A stretch of 64,000 nucleotides of DNA from Drancourtella massiliensis (GCF_016900655.1 NZ_JACJKH010000007.1:62001-126000); one strand, 5' to 3'; shown: positions 16,001-26,258, counted from the stretch's first letter. The notes: a model not told the origin generated them from the letters alone. Numbers and translations: made by a program.

Positions 16001-17275
16001 GTTCGAAGTGCTGCAATTGAAAAAATTCCGTTTACAAAAGAGATGAAGGAAACGTATACCATCCTTTGTCCGCAGATGTCACCGATCCACTTCGATCTGA
16101 TTGAGCCTGCATTCCGGGCTTCCGGCTACAAGATTGAAGTGCTTCCAAATGATAACCGGGATGCGGTCAATGTCGGCCTGAAATATGTCAACAATGACGC
16201 CTGCTATCCGTCTCTGATGGTTGTAGGCCAGATCATGGATGCGATCCTTTCCGGAAAATATGATACCGATCATCTTGCGGTGATTATTTCCCAGACGGGA
16301 GGCGGCTGCCGTGCTTCAAACTACATCGGATTTATCCGCCGGGCGCTGAAAAAAGCGGGATATGCCCATATCCCGGTTATTTCCATCAACCTGAGCGGAC
16401 TGGAAAAGAATCCTGGATTCAAGATTACGCCGATGCTGGCGCTGCGCGGTGTGTATGCCGCAGTCCTTGGAGATGTCTTTATGCGGTGTCTCTACCGGAT
16501 CCGTCCGTATGAGGCTGAAAAAGGATCTGCCAATGCGCTCTATGAAAAATGGGCTGCTGTCTGCCGGAAATTTGTCTCTGAAGGATATCCTTCCAGACGC
16601 CGGTTCAAAAAACTTTGCCGGCAGATCATTCATGACTTTGATACTCTGCCGATCACGGATGAGAAAAAGCCCCGTGTAGGAGTTGTAGGAGAAATCCTTG
16701 TCAAATTCCTTCCGGCGGCAAACAATTATCTGGTTGATCTTCTGGAGCATGAAGGCGCAGAGGCGGTTGTGCCGGATCTTGTAGACTTTCTGCTGTACTG
16801 CTTCTACAACTCCAACTTCAAGCATACCCATCTGGGAATGAAGAAGTCTTCCGCCCGGCTTGCAAATCTTGGTATCAAGGTGATCGAATGGTTCCGGAAG
16901 CCGGCTGTGGACGCATATAAGAAAAGCAAGCGTTTTACTCCGCCGTCCAGAATTGAACATCTTGCATCCATGGCAAGCGAAGTGGTTCAGCTTGGCAATC
17001 AGACCGGTGAGGGATGGTTCCTGACCGGCGAGATGCTGGAGCTGATCGAAACCGGTGCAAAGAATATCGTCTGCACGCAGCCATTTGCCTGCCTTCCAAA
17101 CCATGTGGTCGGAAAAGGTGTTATCAAAGAACTTAGACGGCTTCACCCGGAATCCAATATTGTTGCGATCGACTACGATCCGGGTGCCAGCGAGGTAAAT
17201 CAGCTGAACCGTATCAAGCTGATGCTCTCTACCGCAAATAAAAATCTCGAAAAAGAACAGCAGGCATCCATTTGA
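13010..17275 (+). CDS. 2-hydroxyacyl-CoA dehydratase activase fusion (double ASKHA ATPase, DUF2229, HgdB-like)
   Basis: A 1421-residue cytoplasmic protein. Residues ~8-260 and ~323-580 are two BadF/HgdC-type ASKHA ATPase domains, opening with [14 protein letters not shown] and [14 protein letters not shown]. Each carries two cysteines that in HgdC bridge a 4Fe-4S cluster: [10 protein letters not shown] and AARCGVF in the first, [10 protein letters not shown] and [10 protein letters not shown] in the second. From ~677 a DUF2229-type region begins ([19 protein letters not shown]), and from ~1015 an HgdB-like region ([17 protein letters not shown]). HgdC-type activases drive an ATP-dependent one-electron transfer to the dehydratase. 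This long single-chain version is widespread in clostridia, but its substrate is not established. AAAGGAG precedes the start. No hgdA/hgdB pair is nearby. Confidence 0.85.
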   Translation: MSQRDIFTLGIDIGSTTVKIAVLDEKNEMIFSDYERHFANIQETLSDLLGRAVHQLGAIHVSPVITGSGGLTLAKHLGVPFVQEVIAVSTALQDYAPQTDVAIELGGEDAKIIYFENGNVEQRMNGICAGGTGSFIDQMASLLQTDATGLNEYAKNYNALYDIAARCGVFAKTDIQPLINDGAAKEDLAASIFQAVVNQTISGLACGKPIRGHVAFLGGPLHFLSELRAAFIRTLELDDEHTIAPKNSHLFAAVGSALNSKKDLDVPIIELQKRLANHIQMDFEVERLDPLFASEEEFREFKERHDRHQVPVKDLSTYKGNVYLGIDAGSTTTKAALVGEDGTLLYSFYHGNDGDPLATTITALKDIYSRLPEDARIAYSCSTGYGEALMKAAFLLDEGEVETISHYYAASFFEPDVDCILDIGGQDMKCIKIKNHTVDSVQLNEACSSGCGSFIETFAKSLNYSVEDFADEALYAKHPIDLGTRCTVFMNSKVKQAQKEGASVADISAGLAYSVIKNALFKVIKVSDASELGRNIVVQGGTFYNNAVLRSFEKIAGCEAVRPDIAGIMGAFGAALIARERYHTYDCKETTMLSIEDIENLTYETSMAKCQRCANHCRLTINKFTGGRRFITGNRCERGLGKEKTNTDIPNLFSYKNERYFGYKPLPKEEAPHGTIGLPRVLNMYEDYPLWFTFFTELGFSVVLSPSSSRKIYEMGIESIPSESECYPAKLAHGHVEWLIRQNVDRIFYPCIPYERNEFPDANNHYNCPIVTSYAENIKNNMDEIVQGKVDFMNPFLALTSEEIMADRLVEIFSEKFRIPEEKIRDAAHKGWVELENCRDDIRKKGEETLAYLDKTGRHGIVLAGRPYHYDPEVNHGIPELITSYGIAVLTEDSISHLNPVERPLNVMDQWMYHSRLYAAANYVKTTENLDLIQLNSFGCGLDAVTTDEVADILTGSGKIYTSLKIDEVNNLGAARIRIRSLLAAIRARDVKKEKREVRSAAIEKIPFTKEMKETYTILCPQMSPIHFDLIEPAFRASGYKIEVLPNDNRDAVNVGLKYVNNDACYPSLMVVGQIMDAILSGKYDTDHLAVIISQTGGGCRASNYIGFIRRALKKAGYAHIPVISINLSGLEKNPGFKITPMLALRGVYAAVLGDVFMRCLYRIRPYEAEKGSANALYEKWAAVCRKFVSEGYPSRRRFKKLCRQIIHDFDTLPITDEKKPRVGVVGEILVKFLPAANNYLVDLLEHEGAEAVVPDLVDFLLYCFYNSNFKHTHLGMKKSSARLANLGIKVIEWFRKPAVDAYKKSKRFTPPSRIEHLASMASEVVQLGNQTGEGWFLTGEMLELIETGAKNIVCTQPFACLPNHVVGKGVIKELRRLHPESNIVAIDYDPGASEVNQLNRIKLMLSTANKNLEKEQQASI

Positions 17276-17336
17276 TGCCTGCCGGATCATCATTTAACAA
17301 TACGAATACATTCTGCTTCAATGAGCAAACAGCTTT

Positions 17337-17371
17337 GGCTCTCGTTTCCTGATAAACGAGAGCCATTTTTT
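17337..17371 (+). terminator. Terminator of the activase gene
   Basis: GGCTCTCGTTT (17337-17347) and AAACGAGAGCC (17354-17364) form a perfect 11-pair stem followed by ATTTTTT. Confidence 0.9.
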
Positions 17372-17392
17372 AACCTTCTGTTTTATCCGAAC

Positions 17393-17581
17393 TTATTCGA
17401 AACTCTGCATAGGCATATTCTTTACTTCGATTTGTGAGCTTGAAGAAGGAATTCCTTTTTCGTCCGAACAAAGTTCTAATAATACTGCCGGGGTCGTTTC
17501 GCTATTGCCGATATGCTCTTTTTTCGACGCACACCCATTGCATCCTAACAGAATCACAGCTATTAAAATTAATATCTTCAT
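17393..17581 (-). CDS. Small putative lipoprotein
   Basis: A 62-residue frame starting MKILILIAVILLGCNGCASK. The hydrophobic N-terminus with LLGC or NGC resembles a lipoprotein signal with Cys at 14 or 17. The mature part is short, polar and Ser-rich. A GGCGGGG stretch lies about ten bases before the ATG. No homologue is recognised. The surrounding 350 bases are AT-rich relative to neighbours. It could be a real small secreted protein or a chance frame. Confidence 0.4.
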   Translation of the reverse strand: MKILILIAVILLGCNGCASKKEHIGNSETTPAVLLELCSDEKGIPSSSSQIEVKNMPMQSFE

Positions 17582-17675
17582 ATATTCTGATCCCCGCCTT
17601 TCTTTTTTTATATGTTATATTCATCATACCTGTCATCATTTGCTTTGTCAATTTTATATAATCGCGCACAACGCA

Positions 17676-17720
17676 AAATACTGTATGCCAGATACACCTG
17701 GTATCCTGCATACAGTATTT
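17676..17720. repeat. 45-base interrupted palindrome
   Basis: AAATACTGTATGC (17676-17688) and GCATACAGTATTT (17708-17720) are perfect complements. Inside them GATAC and GTATC also pair around ACCTG. Neither side has a proper U tract, so it is not an obvious terminator. It lies between the small lipoprotein frame and the 3' end of the aminotransferase gene. Confidence 0.6.
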
Positions 17721-17759
17721 CGCATAGGGCATATATAATAATTTTAAGAAGGGGCCTGA

Positions 17760-19049
17760 TTATTCAGCCTTTGCAAGAAGTTTGTCAATACTTACCAGTT
17801 TGACGCTCAGTGTGAATACTTCCATTGCCAGTTTGATCTCATCCAGTGTCGGATAAGACGGTGCAATTCGGATATTGCTGTCGTGCGGATCTTTTCCATA
17901 CGGATAGGTCGCTCCGGCATTTGTCATCACAAGACCTGCTTCCTTTGCCTTTGCGACGATCGCCTTCGCGCATCCGTCCATGGAGTCAAAGGAGATGAAA
18001 TATCCTCCTCTTGGAGCAAGCCAGCTTCCGATCTCCAGTCCGCCCAGCTCCTTTTCCAGAGAGGCAAGAACTGTATCGAATTTCGGTCTCATAATGTCCG
18101 CGTGTTTCTTCATGTGCTTCACCATGCCGTGAATATCCTTAAAGAATCTTGCGTGGCGGAGCTGATTCAGCTTGTCGTGTCCGATTGTCTGAATCTTCAT
18201 CTGCTCACGAATCTCTTTTAAGTTGGCATCAGAAGCGGCAATCGCTGCGATACCGGATCCCGGAAAACTGATCTTGGATGTGGAAGAAAACTTGTAGACC
18301 ATATCCGGATGGCCTTCTTTCTTACACTCCATCAGAATCTCAATCAGGTAGTCCTGCTTATCTTCATAGAGGTGATGGATTCCGTAAGCATTATCCCAGT
18401 AGATTCGGAAATCTTCTGCTGCCGGATTCAGCTTCGCAAAACGGTGTACCGTCTCGTCAGAATAGGTAATTCCCTGCGGATTGGAGTATTTCGGCACGCA
18501 CCAGATCCCTTTCACTGCCGGATCTGTGCTTACAAGCTCTTCTACCATATCCATATCCGGTCCGGTCGGAGTCATTGGGATATTGATCATCTCGATTCCA
18601 AAATGCTCTGTAATCGCAAAATGTCGGTCATATCCCGGAACCGGACATAAGAATTTCACCTTGTCAAGTTTACACCATGGCGTACTTCCCATAACACCGT
18701 GAATCATGGAACGCGCTACCGTATCGTACATTACATTCAGACTGGAGTTTCCAAAAATAACGATATTGTCCTTCGGAACTTCCATCATATCTGCCAGAAG
18801 CTGCTTTGCCTCTTTAATCCCGTCTAATACTCCGTAGTTTCTGCAGTCAACGCCCTCTTCGCATACGAGGTCGGAACTGCTGGTCAGAACATCCATCATT
18901 CCCATAGAAAGATTCAGCTGCTCTGTAGAAGGCTTTCCACGGGACATATCAAGTTTCAGTCCCTTCGCCTTTACATCCTCAAACTTTTTAGTAAGCTCTT
19001 TTTTCAGAGCTTTCAGCTCATTTTTGCTCAGATCTTTATATGCTGTCAT
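17760..19049 (-). CDS. Aspartate aminotransferase-like protein, subclass Ic (MocR-type aminotransferase fold)
   Basis: A 429-residue PLP enzyme of fold type I. Landmarks are LDMSRGKPSTEQLNLSMGMM at the N-terminus, NYGVLDGIKEAKQLLADMM, FGNSSLNVMYD, PVPGYDRHFAI, VPKYSNPQGITYS, YWDNAYGIHHLY and the PLP-lysine segment KFSSTSKISFPGSG. This pattern belongs to the aminotransferase group of PF12897, characterised as aspartate aminotransferase subclass Ic. It would interconvert aspartate and oxaloacetate with 2-oxoglutarate/glutamate. The start at 19049 follows AAGAAGGGCGG; an ATG nine codons earlier is possible. It seems monocistronic. Confidence 0.85.
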   Translation of the reverse strand: MTAYKDLSKNELKALKKELTKKFEDVKAKGLKLDMSRGKPSTEQLNLSMGMMDVLTSSSDLVCEEGVDCRNYGVLDGIKEAKQLLADMMEVPKDNIVIFGNSSLNVMYDTVARSMIHGVMGSTPWCKLDKVKFLCPVPGYDRHFAITEHFGIEMINIPMTPTGPDMDMVEELVSTDPAVKGIWCVPKYSNPQGITYSDETVHRFAKLNPAAEDFRIYWDNAYGIHHLYEDKQDYLIEILMECKKEGHPDMVYKFSSTSKISFPGSGIAAIAASDANLKEIREQMKIQTIGHDKLNQLRHARFFKDIHGMVKHMKKHADIMRPKFDTVLASLEKELGGLEIGSWLAPRGGYFISFDSMDGCAKAIVAKAKEAGLVMTNAGATYPYGKDPHDSNIRIAPSYPTLDEIKLAMEVFTLSVKLVSIDKLLAKAE

Positions 19050-19237
19050 GGTTCTACCGCCCTTCTTCATTTTCACTGGTTTCTATTGTATCGGGCTTTT
19101 GACTTTTCGTCAACTGTTTCTTGCAATTTTCTCTTTATTTTTCTAATTTTCACGGGAAATCAGGTTGAAAATGAATTTTTTATGTTGATTTTATTCATTT
19201 TTCAGCCCATCCTGCAAGATCCGGTTGTGAACAGATT

Positions 19238-19270
19238 GAAAAAAAGCGGAACAGCCGAAGCCGCCCCGCT
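19238..19270 (-). terminator. Terminator of gpmI
   Basis: An 11-pair stem (some G-U) closed by a UUCG-type tetraloop is followed by seven T on the minus strand, 18 bases after the gpmI stop. Confidence 0.85.
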
Positions 19271-19288
19271 CATTTTGACATTCAATTT

Positions 19289-20830
19289 CTATTTACGTAC
19301 AAGAAGGGATGTTCCTGTCATCTCTTCCGGCTGTTTCATTCCCATCATCTCGATCAGAGTCGGTGCGATGTCTGCCAGACATCCTCCTTCTCTCAGTCCG
19401 TATGCCGGATCTGCGTTGACGATAATGAACGGCACCTGGTTGGTTGTGTGGGCCGTAAACGGCTCGCCTGTCGTCTCATCGATGAGCTGCTCTGCATTTC
19501 CGTGGTCTGCGCAGATAAACATCTGTCCGTCCACTTCTTTGATGGCATCTACCGCTTTTCCTACGCACTCATCGACCGCTTCGATCGCTTTAATGGCAGC
19601 TGCTTCTACTCCCGTGTGGCCTACCATATCCGGGTTTGCGAAGTTGATAATGATGACATCGTATTTCTGTGAACGGATTGCTTCAACCAGCTTGTCACAC
19701 ACTTCGTACGCACTCATTTCCGGTTTCAGGTCATAGGTCGCAACTTTCGGTGATTTTACAAGAATACGGTCTTCTCCCGGATTCGGCTCTTCCACACCGC
19801 CATTGAAGAAGAATGTAACGTGCGCGTATTTCTCTGTCTCGGCGATTCTTGCCTGTGTCATATTGTTTGCGGCAAGGAATTCTCCGAACGTATTTGTGAT
19901 CTCTGTCTTATGGAACGCGATCAGCTTATTCGGGATTGTCACGTCATATTCTGTAAAGCATACATAGGTTGTGCAGATGCGGTCTCCTCTGTCAAATCCG
20001 TCAAATTCATCCGCACAGAACACTCTTGTGATCTCTCTTGCACGGTCCGGGCGGAAGTTGAAGAAGATGATGGAATCGTTGTTCTTGATTGTTGCAACCG
20101 GTTTTCCGTCTTTTGTAATGACAGCCGGGATGACAAATTCATCCGTCTTTCCGTCATCGTAGGATTTCTGTACTGCTTCTACAGCATCTTCGCATGTATT
20201 TCCTTCGCCTTTTACAAGGGCATTGTATGCGAGTTCTACACGATCCCAGCGGTTATCTCTGTCCATTGCGTAGTAGCGTCCCATCACGGAAGCAATCTCA
20301 CCGACGCCGATCTCCTTCATCTTGTCAGAAAGTTCCTGCACATAATCTTTTCCGGATTCCGGCGGTGTGTCACGTCCGTCCAGGAAGCAGTGAACATAGA
20401 CTTTGGAGATTCCCTGACGTTTCGCAAGTTCCAGAAGTCCGTAGATATGTGTATTGTGGCTGTGTACACCTCCGTCAGAGACAAGTCCGTACATGTGCAG
20501 TGCACTGTCATTCTTCTTTACATTTTCACATGCTGCAAGCAGTGCTTCATTTTCAAAGAAATCTCCATCCTGAATGGATTTTGTGATCTTTGTCAGATCC
20601 TGATATACGATCCGGCCTGCACCCATGTTCAGGTGTCCGACCTCTGAATTTCCCATCTGTCCGTCCGGCAGTCCTACCGCCATGCCGCTTGCATTTCCGC
20701 GGACAAACGGACACTCTGCCATTAATTTATCCATAACAGGAGTTTTGGCCTCTGCAACCGCATTCCCGTTGGTCTTCTCGCTCAGCCCATAACCATCCAA
20801 GATCATCAATACTGTTGGTTTCTTACTCAT
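19289..20830 (-). CDS. gpmI: 2,3-bisphosphoglycerate-independent phosphoglycerate mutase
   Basis: A 513-residue Mn-dependent enzyme of the alkaline phosphatase superfamily that interconverts 3- and 2-phosphoglycerate. It shows [10 protein letters not shown] with the first metal aspartate, [19 protein letters not shown] containing the phosphoserine, [60 protein letters not shown] and the metal-binding ADHGNAEQ near the C-terminus. Length is standard. It has its own promoter (20866-20894) and terminator, and it joins tpiA, pgk and gapA in a glycolytic neighbourhood. Confidence 0.97.
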   Translation of the reverse strand: MSKKPTVLMILDGYGLSEKTNGNAVAEAKTPVMDKLMAECPFVRGNASGMAVGLPDGQMGNSEVGHLNMGAGRIVYQDLTKITKSIQDGDFFENEALLAACENVKKNDSALHMYGLVSDGGVHSHNTHIYGLLELAKRQGISKVYVHCFLDGRDTPPESGKDYVQELSDKMKEIGVGEIASVMGRYYAMDRDNRWDRVELAYNALVKGEGNTCEDAVEAVQKSYDDGKTDEFVIPAVITKDGKPVATIKNNDSIIFFNFRPDRAREITRVFCADEFDGFDRGDRICTTYVCFTEYDVTIPNKLIAFHKTEITNTFGEFLAANNMTQARIAETEKYAHVTFFFNGGVEEPNPGEDRILVKSPKVATYDLKPEMSAYEVCDKLVEAIRSQKYDVIIINFANPDMVGHTGVEAAAIKAIEAVDECVGKAVDAIKEVDGQMFICADHGNAEQLIDETTGEPFTAHTTNQVPFIIVNADPAYGLREGGCLADIAPTLIEMMGMKQPEEMTGTSLLVRK

Positions 20831-20865
20831 TGTTTTCTCTCCTTTTTACTTTTTTCCACTCTGCT

Positions 20866-20894
20866 ATTTTACATGATTTTCCCGCCGCTTTCAA
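20866..20894 (-). promoter_or_regulatory. Sigma-A promoter for gpmI
   Basis: TTGAAA (20894-20889) and TAAAAT (20871-20866) are separated by 17 bases, about 36 bases before the start codon. Confidence 0.65.
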
Positions 20895-20929
20895 GCAGTG
20901 CCAGAAAACCTGCCGCGTTTCCGGGCAGT

Positions 20930-21967
20930 TTATACATAAATTTCTTTGACCGTTTCCCGCTCCATGAGCCGGACCGTAATCCGGATATCTACCTTTTTAT
21001 CTTCCTTTTCTTCCAGTGCCTGAAACAGCAGTTCTGCGGCTTTGCGCCCTTTTTCCGCCGCGCCCTGTCTGACTGTCGTCAGTCTTGGATATGCAAATTT
21101 TGACATGCCAAGATCGTCAAATCCAATGATCGAAATATCTTTCGGAATCCAGATCCCGTGATGCCGGAAATAATCCATGGCTTCCAGAGCATAATAATCT
21201 CTGCTGAAAATGACTGCTGTATAATCAAAAATATGCCCCGCCAGAGACTGCAGCATGGCAAGCTGCCTGTCCTCATGGATACTTCCCATATAAATGTGCT
21301 CCTGCGCAAACGGAAGGTGTGCCTCCTTGAGAGCCCGCTTATACCCGGCCAGACGTCTTTCAGACACATCGCCCGGTGTTCCGTCCGGATCGTATGGCCC
21401 GTCTGCAACATAGGCAATTCTCCGGTGCCCCTTCCCGATCAGATAAGAGGCTGCCTGATAAGCTCCCTCTTCATCCTCGGTTCCAACATTTCTGAAGATT
21501 TCATCCTCCCGGAAATAGCAGTCGGTAAAAACTGCCGGCATTTTCATGTCCTTTCCAAGTTCTCTGCAGATTTCTGTCGGAATACCGATCGTCAGCAGAC
21601 CGTCTACATTCCACGTATGTATCAGATCCCGGATTTCTCTCTCGGTAGATGCGGCGTACAGCATCATATAGTATCCACGCGACCGCACTTCCTTTTCAAT
21701 CTCTACAATCATTTCAGCGGCAAGAGGATGATACAGTGTCTCACGTTCGGAACCTGCCGGAACGTTGGAAATCACTCCGATAATTCTGGATTGATTCTGG
21801 ACAAGCATGCGCGCTCCCATATTCGGGACGTACTGCATCTCTTCCATAATCCGTTCGATCCGCTCTTTCGTCTCTTTGGAGACCTTTTTGGTTCTTCCGT
21901 GTATAACATTGGACACTGTCATGGCGCTGACATTCGCTGCCTGTGCGATATCTTTAATCGTAACCAT
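20930..21967 (-). CDS. LacI family transcriptional regulator
   Basis: A 345-residue regulator. The N-terminal helix-turn-helix reads MVTIKDIAQAANVSAMTVSN followed by VIHGRTKKVSKETKERIERI, then a hinge and a periplasmic-binding-protein-like sensor with IIGVISNV, DGLLTIGIPTE, VFTDCYF, YVADGPYDPDG and the dimer-interface-like IIGFDDLGMSKFAYPRLTTV. The start at 21967 follows GGGAAG; an upstream ATG ten codons earlier has no such site. It lies between tpiA and gpmI but has its own promoter. It probably controls carbohydrate genes, perhaps elsewhere; there are no sugar-specific neighbours. Confidence 0.92.
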   Translation of the reverse strand: MVTIKDIAQAANVSAMTVSNVIHGRTKKVSKETKERIERIMEEMQYVPNMGARMLVQNQSRIIGVISNVPAGSERETLYHPLAAEMIVEIEKEVRSRGYYMMLYAASTEREIRDLIHTWNVDGLLTIGIPTEICRELGKDMKMPAVFTDCYFREDEIFRNVGTEDEEGAYQAASYLIGKGHRRIAYVADGPYDPDGTPGDVSERRLAGYKRALKEAHLPFAQEHIYMGSIHEDRQLAMLQSLAGHIFDYTAVIFSRDYYALEAMDYFRHHGIWIPKDISIIGFDDLGMSKFAYPRLTTVRQGAAEKGRKAAELLFQALEEKEDKKVDIRITVRLMERETVKEIYV

Positions 21968-22026
21968 TCTACTTCCCTTCCCGCATTTATGTTTCACGCT
22001 TCTCAGATCTTCTTCTGACTTTTTCT

Positions 22027-22055
22027 ATTGTACTATTTTCAGCTGCATTTTGCAA
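22027..22055 (-). promoter_or_regulatory. Sigma-A promoter for the LacI-type regulator
   Basis: TTGCAA (22055-22050) and TACAAT (22032-22027) are separated by 17 bases on the minus strand. Confidence 0.6.
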
Positions 22056-22084
22056 TATTTTCAGGGAAAGTGCCGGGTAACAGC

Positions 22085-22116
22085 AAAACCCTGCGGACAT
22101 TTGAATCCGCAGGGTT
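22085..22116 (-). terminator. Terminator of the pgk-tpiA unit
   Basis: AAACCCTGCGGA and TCCGCAGGGTTTT pair perfectly around a short loop, directly after the tpiA stop. Confidence 0.85.
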
Positions 22117-22124
22117 TCTCTTCC

Positions 22125-22874
22125 TTATTTCCAGTTTACGATTTTACCAAAATCAGCTTTGAGAGAAGCTCCTCCAACAAGTCCTCCGTCGATATCCGGC
22201 TGTGCGAATAATTCCGGAGCTGTTGCCGGATTTACAGAGCCGCCGTACTGGATCCGGATTGCTTCCGCAGTTGCTTCATCATAGATTTCTGCAATGCATG
22301 CACGGATGCCTGCGCATACTTCCTGTGCCTGCTCTGTTGTTGCTGTTTTTCCTGTTCCGATTGCCCAGATCGGTTCATAAGCGATCACTGCTGTCTTTGC
22401 CTGATCTGCTGTCACGTTCTGGAAAGCAATCTTGATCTGCATACGAACGAAATCCATTGTCACGCCCTGTTCTCTCTGTGCAAGAGTTTCTCCGCAGCAG
22501 ATGATCGGTGTGATGCCGTGTTCAAATGCTTTCAGTACTTTCTTATTAACATCTTCGTCTGACTCTCCAAAATACTCTCTTCTTTCGGAATGTCCGATGA
22601 TGACATATTTCACTCCCGCATCTGTCAGCATTTCCGGAGCGATTTCTCCTGTATATGCACCCTTTTCTTCAAAGTACATGTTCTCGGCACCAATTACGAT
22701 ATTGCTGCCTTTTGCTGCTTCCATAGCCGGAATAATATCAATTGCCGGTACACAGAATACAACATCTGCTTCCTCTGTTGCTACGAGAGGCTTTAACTCG
22801 TTTACCAGAGCAACTGCCTGGGACGGAGTCATGTTCATTTTCCAGTTTCCGGCGATAATTTTCTTTCTTGCCAT
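22125..22874 (-). CDS. tpiA: Triosephosphate isomerase
   Basis: A 249-residue TIM-barrel enzyme that interconverts dihydroxyacetone phosphate and glyceraldehyde 3-phosphate. It carries [13 protein letters not shown] with the catalytic lysine, [13 protein letters not shown] with the catalytic histidine, [15 protein letters not shown] with the catalytic glutamate and flexible loop, and [13 protein letters not shown]. It starts 24 bases after pgk and is co-transcribed with it. A strong terminator follows. Confidence 0.98.
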   Translation of the reverse strand: MARKKIIAGNWKMNMTPSQAVALVNELKPLVATEEADVVFCVPAIDIIPAMEAAKGSNIVIGAENMYFEEKGAYTGEIAPEMLTDAGVKYVIIGHSERREYFGESDEDVNKKVLKAFEHGITPIICCGETLAQREQGVTMDFVRMQIKIAFQNVTADQAKTAVIAYEPIWAIGTGKTATTEQAQEVCAGIRACIAEIYDEATAEAIRIQYGGSVNPATAPELFAQPDIDGGLVGGASLKADFGKIVNWK

Positions 22875-22898
22875 TTTGTTTACCCTCTTTTCTGTGTT

Positions 22899-24092
22899 CT
22901 ACTTATCGTTCGCTGCTGCTACGCCCGGTAATTCTTTTCCTTCAAGGAATTCCAGAGATGCACCGCCGCCTGTAGAGATATGTGTCATCTTATCTCCGTA
23001 TCCAAGCTGGTTGACAGCTGCTGCGGAGTCTCCTCCTCCGATGATTGTTACAGCTTCTGTATTTGCAAGTGCTTCTGCCACTGCCTTTGTTCCATGAGCA
23101 AATTTCGGCATTTCAAAACATCCCATCGGTCCGTTCCATACAACTGTCTTCGCATCTTTTACAGCCTCGGCAAAAATTTTCTCAGTCTCAGGTCCGATGT
23201 CCATTCCTTCCCATCCGTCCGGAATTTCTCCAGTTTTTACAATCTGGGTGTTTGCATCATTTGAGAACTGATCACCAATAATATTATCAATCGGAAGAAG
23301 AAGCTTGACACCTTTTTCTTCTGCTTTTTTGATCATGTTTGCCGCATACTCCAGATAATCATCCTCGCAGAGGGAAATTCCGATCTTTCCACCCTGGGAT
23401 TTTGCAAATGTATAAGCCATTCCGCCTCCGATGATCAGAGTATCAACTTTGTCAAGAAGTCTCTCGATTACGGAAATCTTGCTGGATACTTTCGCTCCGC
23501 CAAGGATGGCAACAAACGGTCTCTCCGGATTTTCCACTGCGTTTCCGAGGAAATCGATTTCTTTCTGCATCAGATATCCTACAACAGCTGTATCTACATA
23601 TTTTGTCACACCTACATTGGAGCAGTGCGCTCTGTGAGCAGTACCGAACGCATCGTTTACGAATACGTCGCAGAGAGAAGCAAGCTCCTGGCTGAATTTA
23701 TCTTCATTCTTTGTCTCTTCTGCGCGGTAACGTGTATTTTCAAGAAGAATTACATCTCCGTCATTCATTGCTTCTACTGCAGCCTTTGCGTTTGGTCCTA
23801 CTACTTCCGGATCTGCTGCAAATTTCACTTCCTGTCCAAGTAATTCAGAAAGTCTTACAGCAACCGGTGCCAGAGATAATTCCGGTTTCGGTTCTCCTTT
23901 CGGTTTTCCAAGGTGGGAGCAGAGAATCACTTTTCCGCCGTCGGCGATGAGCTTTTTAATGGTCGGAAGTGCTGCAACAAGACGGTTTTCATCTGTAATT
24001 TTGCCGTCGATCAACGGTACGTTGAAATCGCATCTTACAAGGACTCTTTTCCCTTTTACATTGATATCATCTACGGATTTTTTGTTAAGCAT
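22899..24092 (-). CDS. pgk: Phosphoglycerate kinase
   Basis: A 397-residue two-domain kinase that makes ATP from 1,3-bisphosphoglycerate. It shows [92 protein letters not shown] and the ATP-site [12 protein letters not shown]. Length is standard. A TATTATAAGGAGGC-like site precedes the ATG. The gapA terminator stands between gapA and pgk, so pgk-tpiA probably has its own start or depends on read-through. Confidence 0.98.
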   Translation of the reverse strand: MLNKKSVDDINVKGKRVLVRCDFNVPLIDGKITDENRLVAALPTIKKLIADGGKVILCSHLGKPKGEPKPELSLAPVAVRLSELLGQEVKFAADPEVVGPNAKAAVEAMNDGDVILLENTRYRAEETKNEDKFSQELASLCDVFVNDAFGTAHRAHCSNVGVTKYVDTAVVGYLMQKEIDFLGNAVENPERPFVAILGGAKVSSKISVIERLLDKVDTLIIGGGMAYTFAKSQGGKIGISLCEDDYLEYAANMIKKAEEKGVKLLLPIDNIIGDQFSNDANTQIVKTGEIPDGWEGMDIGPETEKIFAEAVKDAKTVVWNGPMGCFEMPKFAHGTKAVAEALANTEAVTIIGGGDSAAAVNQLGYGDKMTHISTGGGASLEFLEGKELPGVAAANDK

Positions 24093-24117
24093 TGTTTTTT
24101 GCCTCCTTATTATTCTG

Positions 24118-24152
24118 ACAAAAAGGGTCCGGTCCCATAAAAGACCGGACCC
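24118..24152 (-). terminator. Terminator of gapA
   Basis: GGGTCCGGTC and GACCGGACCC form a perfect 10-pair stem followed by TTTTTGT on the minus strand, between gapA and pgk. Confidence 0.85.
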
Positions 24153-24212
24153 TGCGTTGAGTCTTATTCCGGCAGGATAGCCTGCCCCGCTTATGATTCG
24201 GAATATCAGAAA

Positions 24213-25226
24213 TTATAATAATGTTCCGAAATGTTTGATTGTTCTTACCATCTGGCTTGTGTAAGAATTTTCGTTGTCATACCAGGAAACAACCTGAACT
24301 TCTGTTGTTCCGTTGTCTAATGGTAATACCATTGTCTGAGTAGCATCGAATAAGGAACCATATGTCATTCCTACGATATCGCTGGATACGATTTCGTCTT
24401 CGTTGTATCCGTAAGATTCGTTGGATGCTGCTTTCATAGCTTCGTTGATCTGTTCTTTTGTAACATTTCCTTCAACAACAGCTGTTAAGATTGTTGTAGA
24501 TCCTGTAGGTGTTGGTACACGCTGAGCGGATCCGATTAATTTACCGTTCAATTCAGGAATAACTAATCCAATGGCTTTTGCTGCTCCTGTAGAGTTTGGT
24601 ACGATGTTGCATGCTGCTGCACGGGATCTTCTTAAGTCACCTTTTCTCTGCGGTCCGTCAAGTGTCATCTGGTCGCCTGTGTAAGCGTGGATTGTGCACA
24701 TGATACCGGATTTGATCGGTGCAAGATCGTTCAGTGCTTTAGCCATAGGAGCCAAGCAGTTTGTTGTACAGGATGCTGCGGAGATGATGTTGTCATCCTT
24801 TGTAAGTTTGTCGTGGTTTACATTGTAAACGATGGTAGGAAGATCATTTCCTGCCGGTGCGGAAATAACAACTTTCTTAGCACCTGCCTTGATGTGAGCG
24901 GAAGCTTTTTCTTTGGATGTATAGAAACCTGTACATTCAAGAACTACATCTACTCCGATCTCTCCCCATGGAAGTTCTTCAGCGTTAGCTTTTGCATAGA
25001 TTTTGATTTCCTGTCCGTCAACTGTGATGGAATCTTCGCCTGCTGTAACCTTATCTGCTAATGCGTATTTTCCCTGTGTTGAGTCATATTTTAATAAGTG
25101 AGCAAGCATTTTCGGAGATGTGAGGTCGTTGATTGCAACAATCTCATATCCTTCTGCTCCGAACATTTGTCTGAATGCAAGACGTCCGATACGTCCAAAA
25201 CCATTAATCGCTACTTTTACTGCCAT
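24213..25226 (-). CDS. gapA: Glyceraldehyde-3-phosphate dehydrogenase
   Basis: A 337-residue NAD-dependent dehydrogenase that makes 1,3-bisphosphoglycerate. It has the Rossmann start [17 protein letters not shown], the catalytic [18 protein letters not shown] with nucleophilic cysteine, HAYTGDQ with the catalytic histidine, [20 protein letters not shown], and [13 protein letters not shown] at the C-terminus. AGGAGG lies before the start. Its codon choice is more uniform (many ACA, GTT, GCT) than in the neighbours, as in highly expressed genes. Its own promoter and terminator make it monocistronic. Confidence 0.98.
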   Translation of the reverse strand: MAVKVAINGFGRIGRLAFRQMFGAEGYEIVAINDLTSPKMLAHLLKYDSTQGKYALADKVTAGEDSITVDGQEIKIYAKANAEELPWGEIGVDVVLECTGFYTSKEKASAHIKAGAKKVVISAPAGNDLPTIVYNVNHDKLTKDDNIISAASCTTNCLAPMAKALNDLAPIKSGIMCTIHAYTGDQMTLDGPQRKGDLRRSRAAACNIVPNSTGAAKAIGLVIPELNGKLIGSAQRVPTPTGSTTILTAVVEGNVTKEQINEAMKAASNESYGYNEDEIVSSDIVGMTYGSLFDATQTMVLPLDNGTTEVQVVSWYDNENSYTSQMVRTIKHFGTLL

Positions 25227-25315
25227 GATTAATTCCTCCTAAAGTTTAATTTAGTTTCTGTTCTGCATGATGCAGATGGTGATTCTTCCTTGTTAAAGAT
25301 TCATCAACCATACTG

Positions 25316-25344
25316 ATTGTACTAAAAAAAAGACAGGAATTCAA
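25316..25344 (-). promoter_or_regulatory. Sigma-A promoter for gapA
   Basis: TTGAAT (25344-25339) and TACAAT (25321-25316) are separated by 17 bases, giving an 80-base leader that includes a small CTGCA-TCA-TGCAG stem. Nothing else is evident in the 208-base gap. Confidence 0.55.
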
Positions 25345-25434
25345 GTATCTTTACATATTTTTATCCAAGTTTTTGCCATTTCTCTTATATCGATTCCTGC
25401 CCTGCAAGAATTTTGTTTATATTCAATAGACATT

Positions 25435-26241
25435 TTAAATGATTTTCAAAAATTTCGGCTTTCTGTCTATAAATATTGTATAATACCGGAATCCGCATTC
25501 CTCCAGAATCCTTCCGGCATCCTCGTACTGGTATGCGATGTGATCCGGCTGATGGGCATCAGATCCCACTGTGATGATCTCTCCGCCAAGCTCTCTGTAA
25601 CGCCTGATAATCTCCGGGTACGGATGACAGAATCCAAGTTTGTACTTAAAGCCTGCCATGTTCATCTCGATTCCCTTTCCGTGTTCAATCAGCCATCGCA
25701 GGATTTCATCAATCAGGTCTGAATAGTTTTTCCAGTTGTAATCTCTTGCCTGGTTTCTGCCGTACCGCACGATATAGTCCATATGGCCGAGCACATCGAA
25801 ATCCTGTATGATCCGGATGTTTTCCCATGTCTCTACAAATGATTTTTCATATACTTCCGCGTCTGAACGGGTTGCGAACAGTACCCGGTTATACGGATCT
25901 CTCCCCTCCACAACATGTGTGCTTCCGATCACAAAGTCAAAGGGATAGGAGGCTGTAAAATTCCGATAGTATTCTCCCAGATGCTGCTGAAATCCGATTT
26001 CCACCCCAAGTCCGACGGAAATCTGATCTTTGAATTTCTCTTTTAACTCCTGGATTGCCGGTATATAGCGGTCCATGTCAATCCGGAACTGCTGGTCGTC
26101 TTCCGGATAATCCCAGTCCTGATGGTCTGTAATACAGATCTGTTTTAATCCTTTTCTGACTGCGCCAAGCGCCATCGATTCCGGAGATGCGTCCGAATCC
26201 GATGAAAAATTCGTGTGCATGTGATAATCTGCTGTGATCAT
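25435..26241 (-). CDS. hisK: Histidinol-phosphatase, PHP family
   Basis: A 268-residue PHP-domain phosphoesterase resembling the HisK/HisJ group that hydrolyses histidinol phosphate in histidine synthesis. Metal ligands are visible in order: DYHMHTNFSSDS (HxH), ICITDHQDWDYPED, GVEIGFQQH, VIGSTHVVEG, DVLGHMDYIVRYG and a C-terminal VGSDAHQPDHI. Length and order match the family. It lies 17 bases after mnmA and is probably the last gene of the isc operon. No other histidine gene is present, so another phosphoester substrate is possible. Confidence 0.75.
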   Translation of the reverse strand: MITADYHMHTNFSSDSDASPESMALGAVRKGLKQICITDHQDWDYPEDDQQFRIDMDRYIPAIQELKEKFKDQISVGLGVEIGFQQHLGEYYRNFTASYPFDFVIGSTHVVEGRDPYNRVLFATRSDAEVYEKSFVETWENIRIIQDFDVLGHMDYIVRYGRNQARDYNWKNYSDLIDEILRWLIEHGKGIEMNMAGFKYKLGFCHPYPEIIRRYRELGGEIITVGSDAHQPDHIAYQYEDAGRILEECGFRYYTIFIDRKPKFLKII

Positions 26242-26258
26242 ACTTTCTCCTTCCCGTA

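Noticed and set aside
17261-17281. Hairpin CAGGCATC-CATTT-GATGCCTG over the activase stop codon as a terminator
   Set aside because: No U tract follows; the proper terminator is at 17337-17371.
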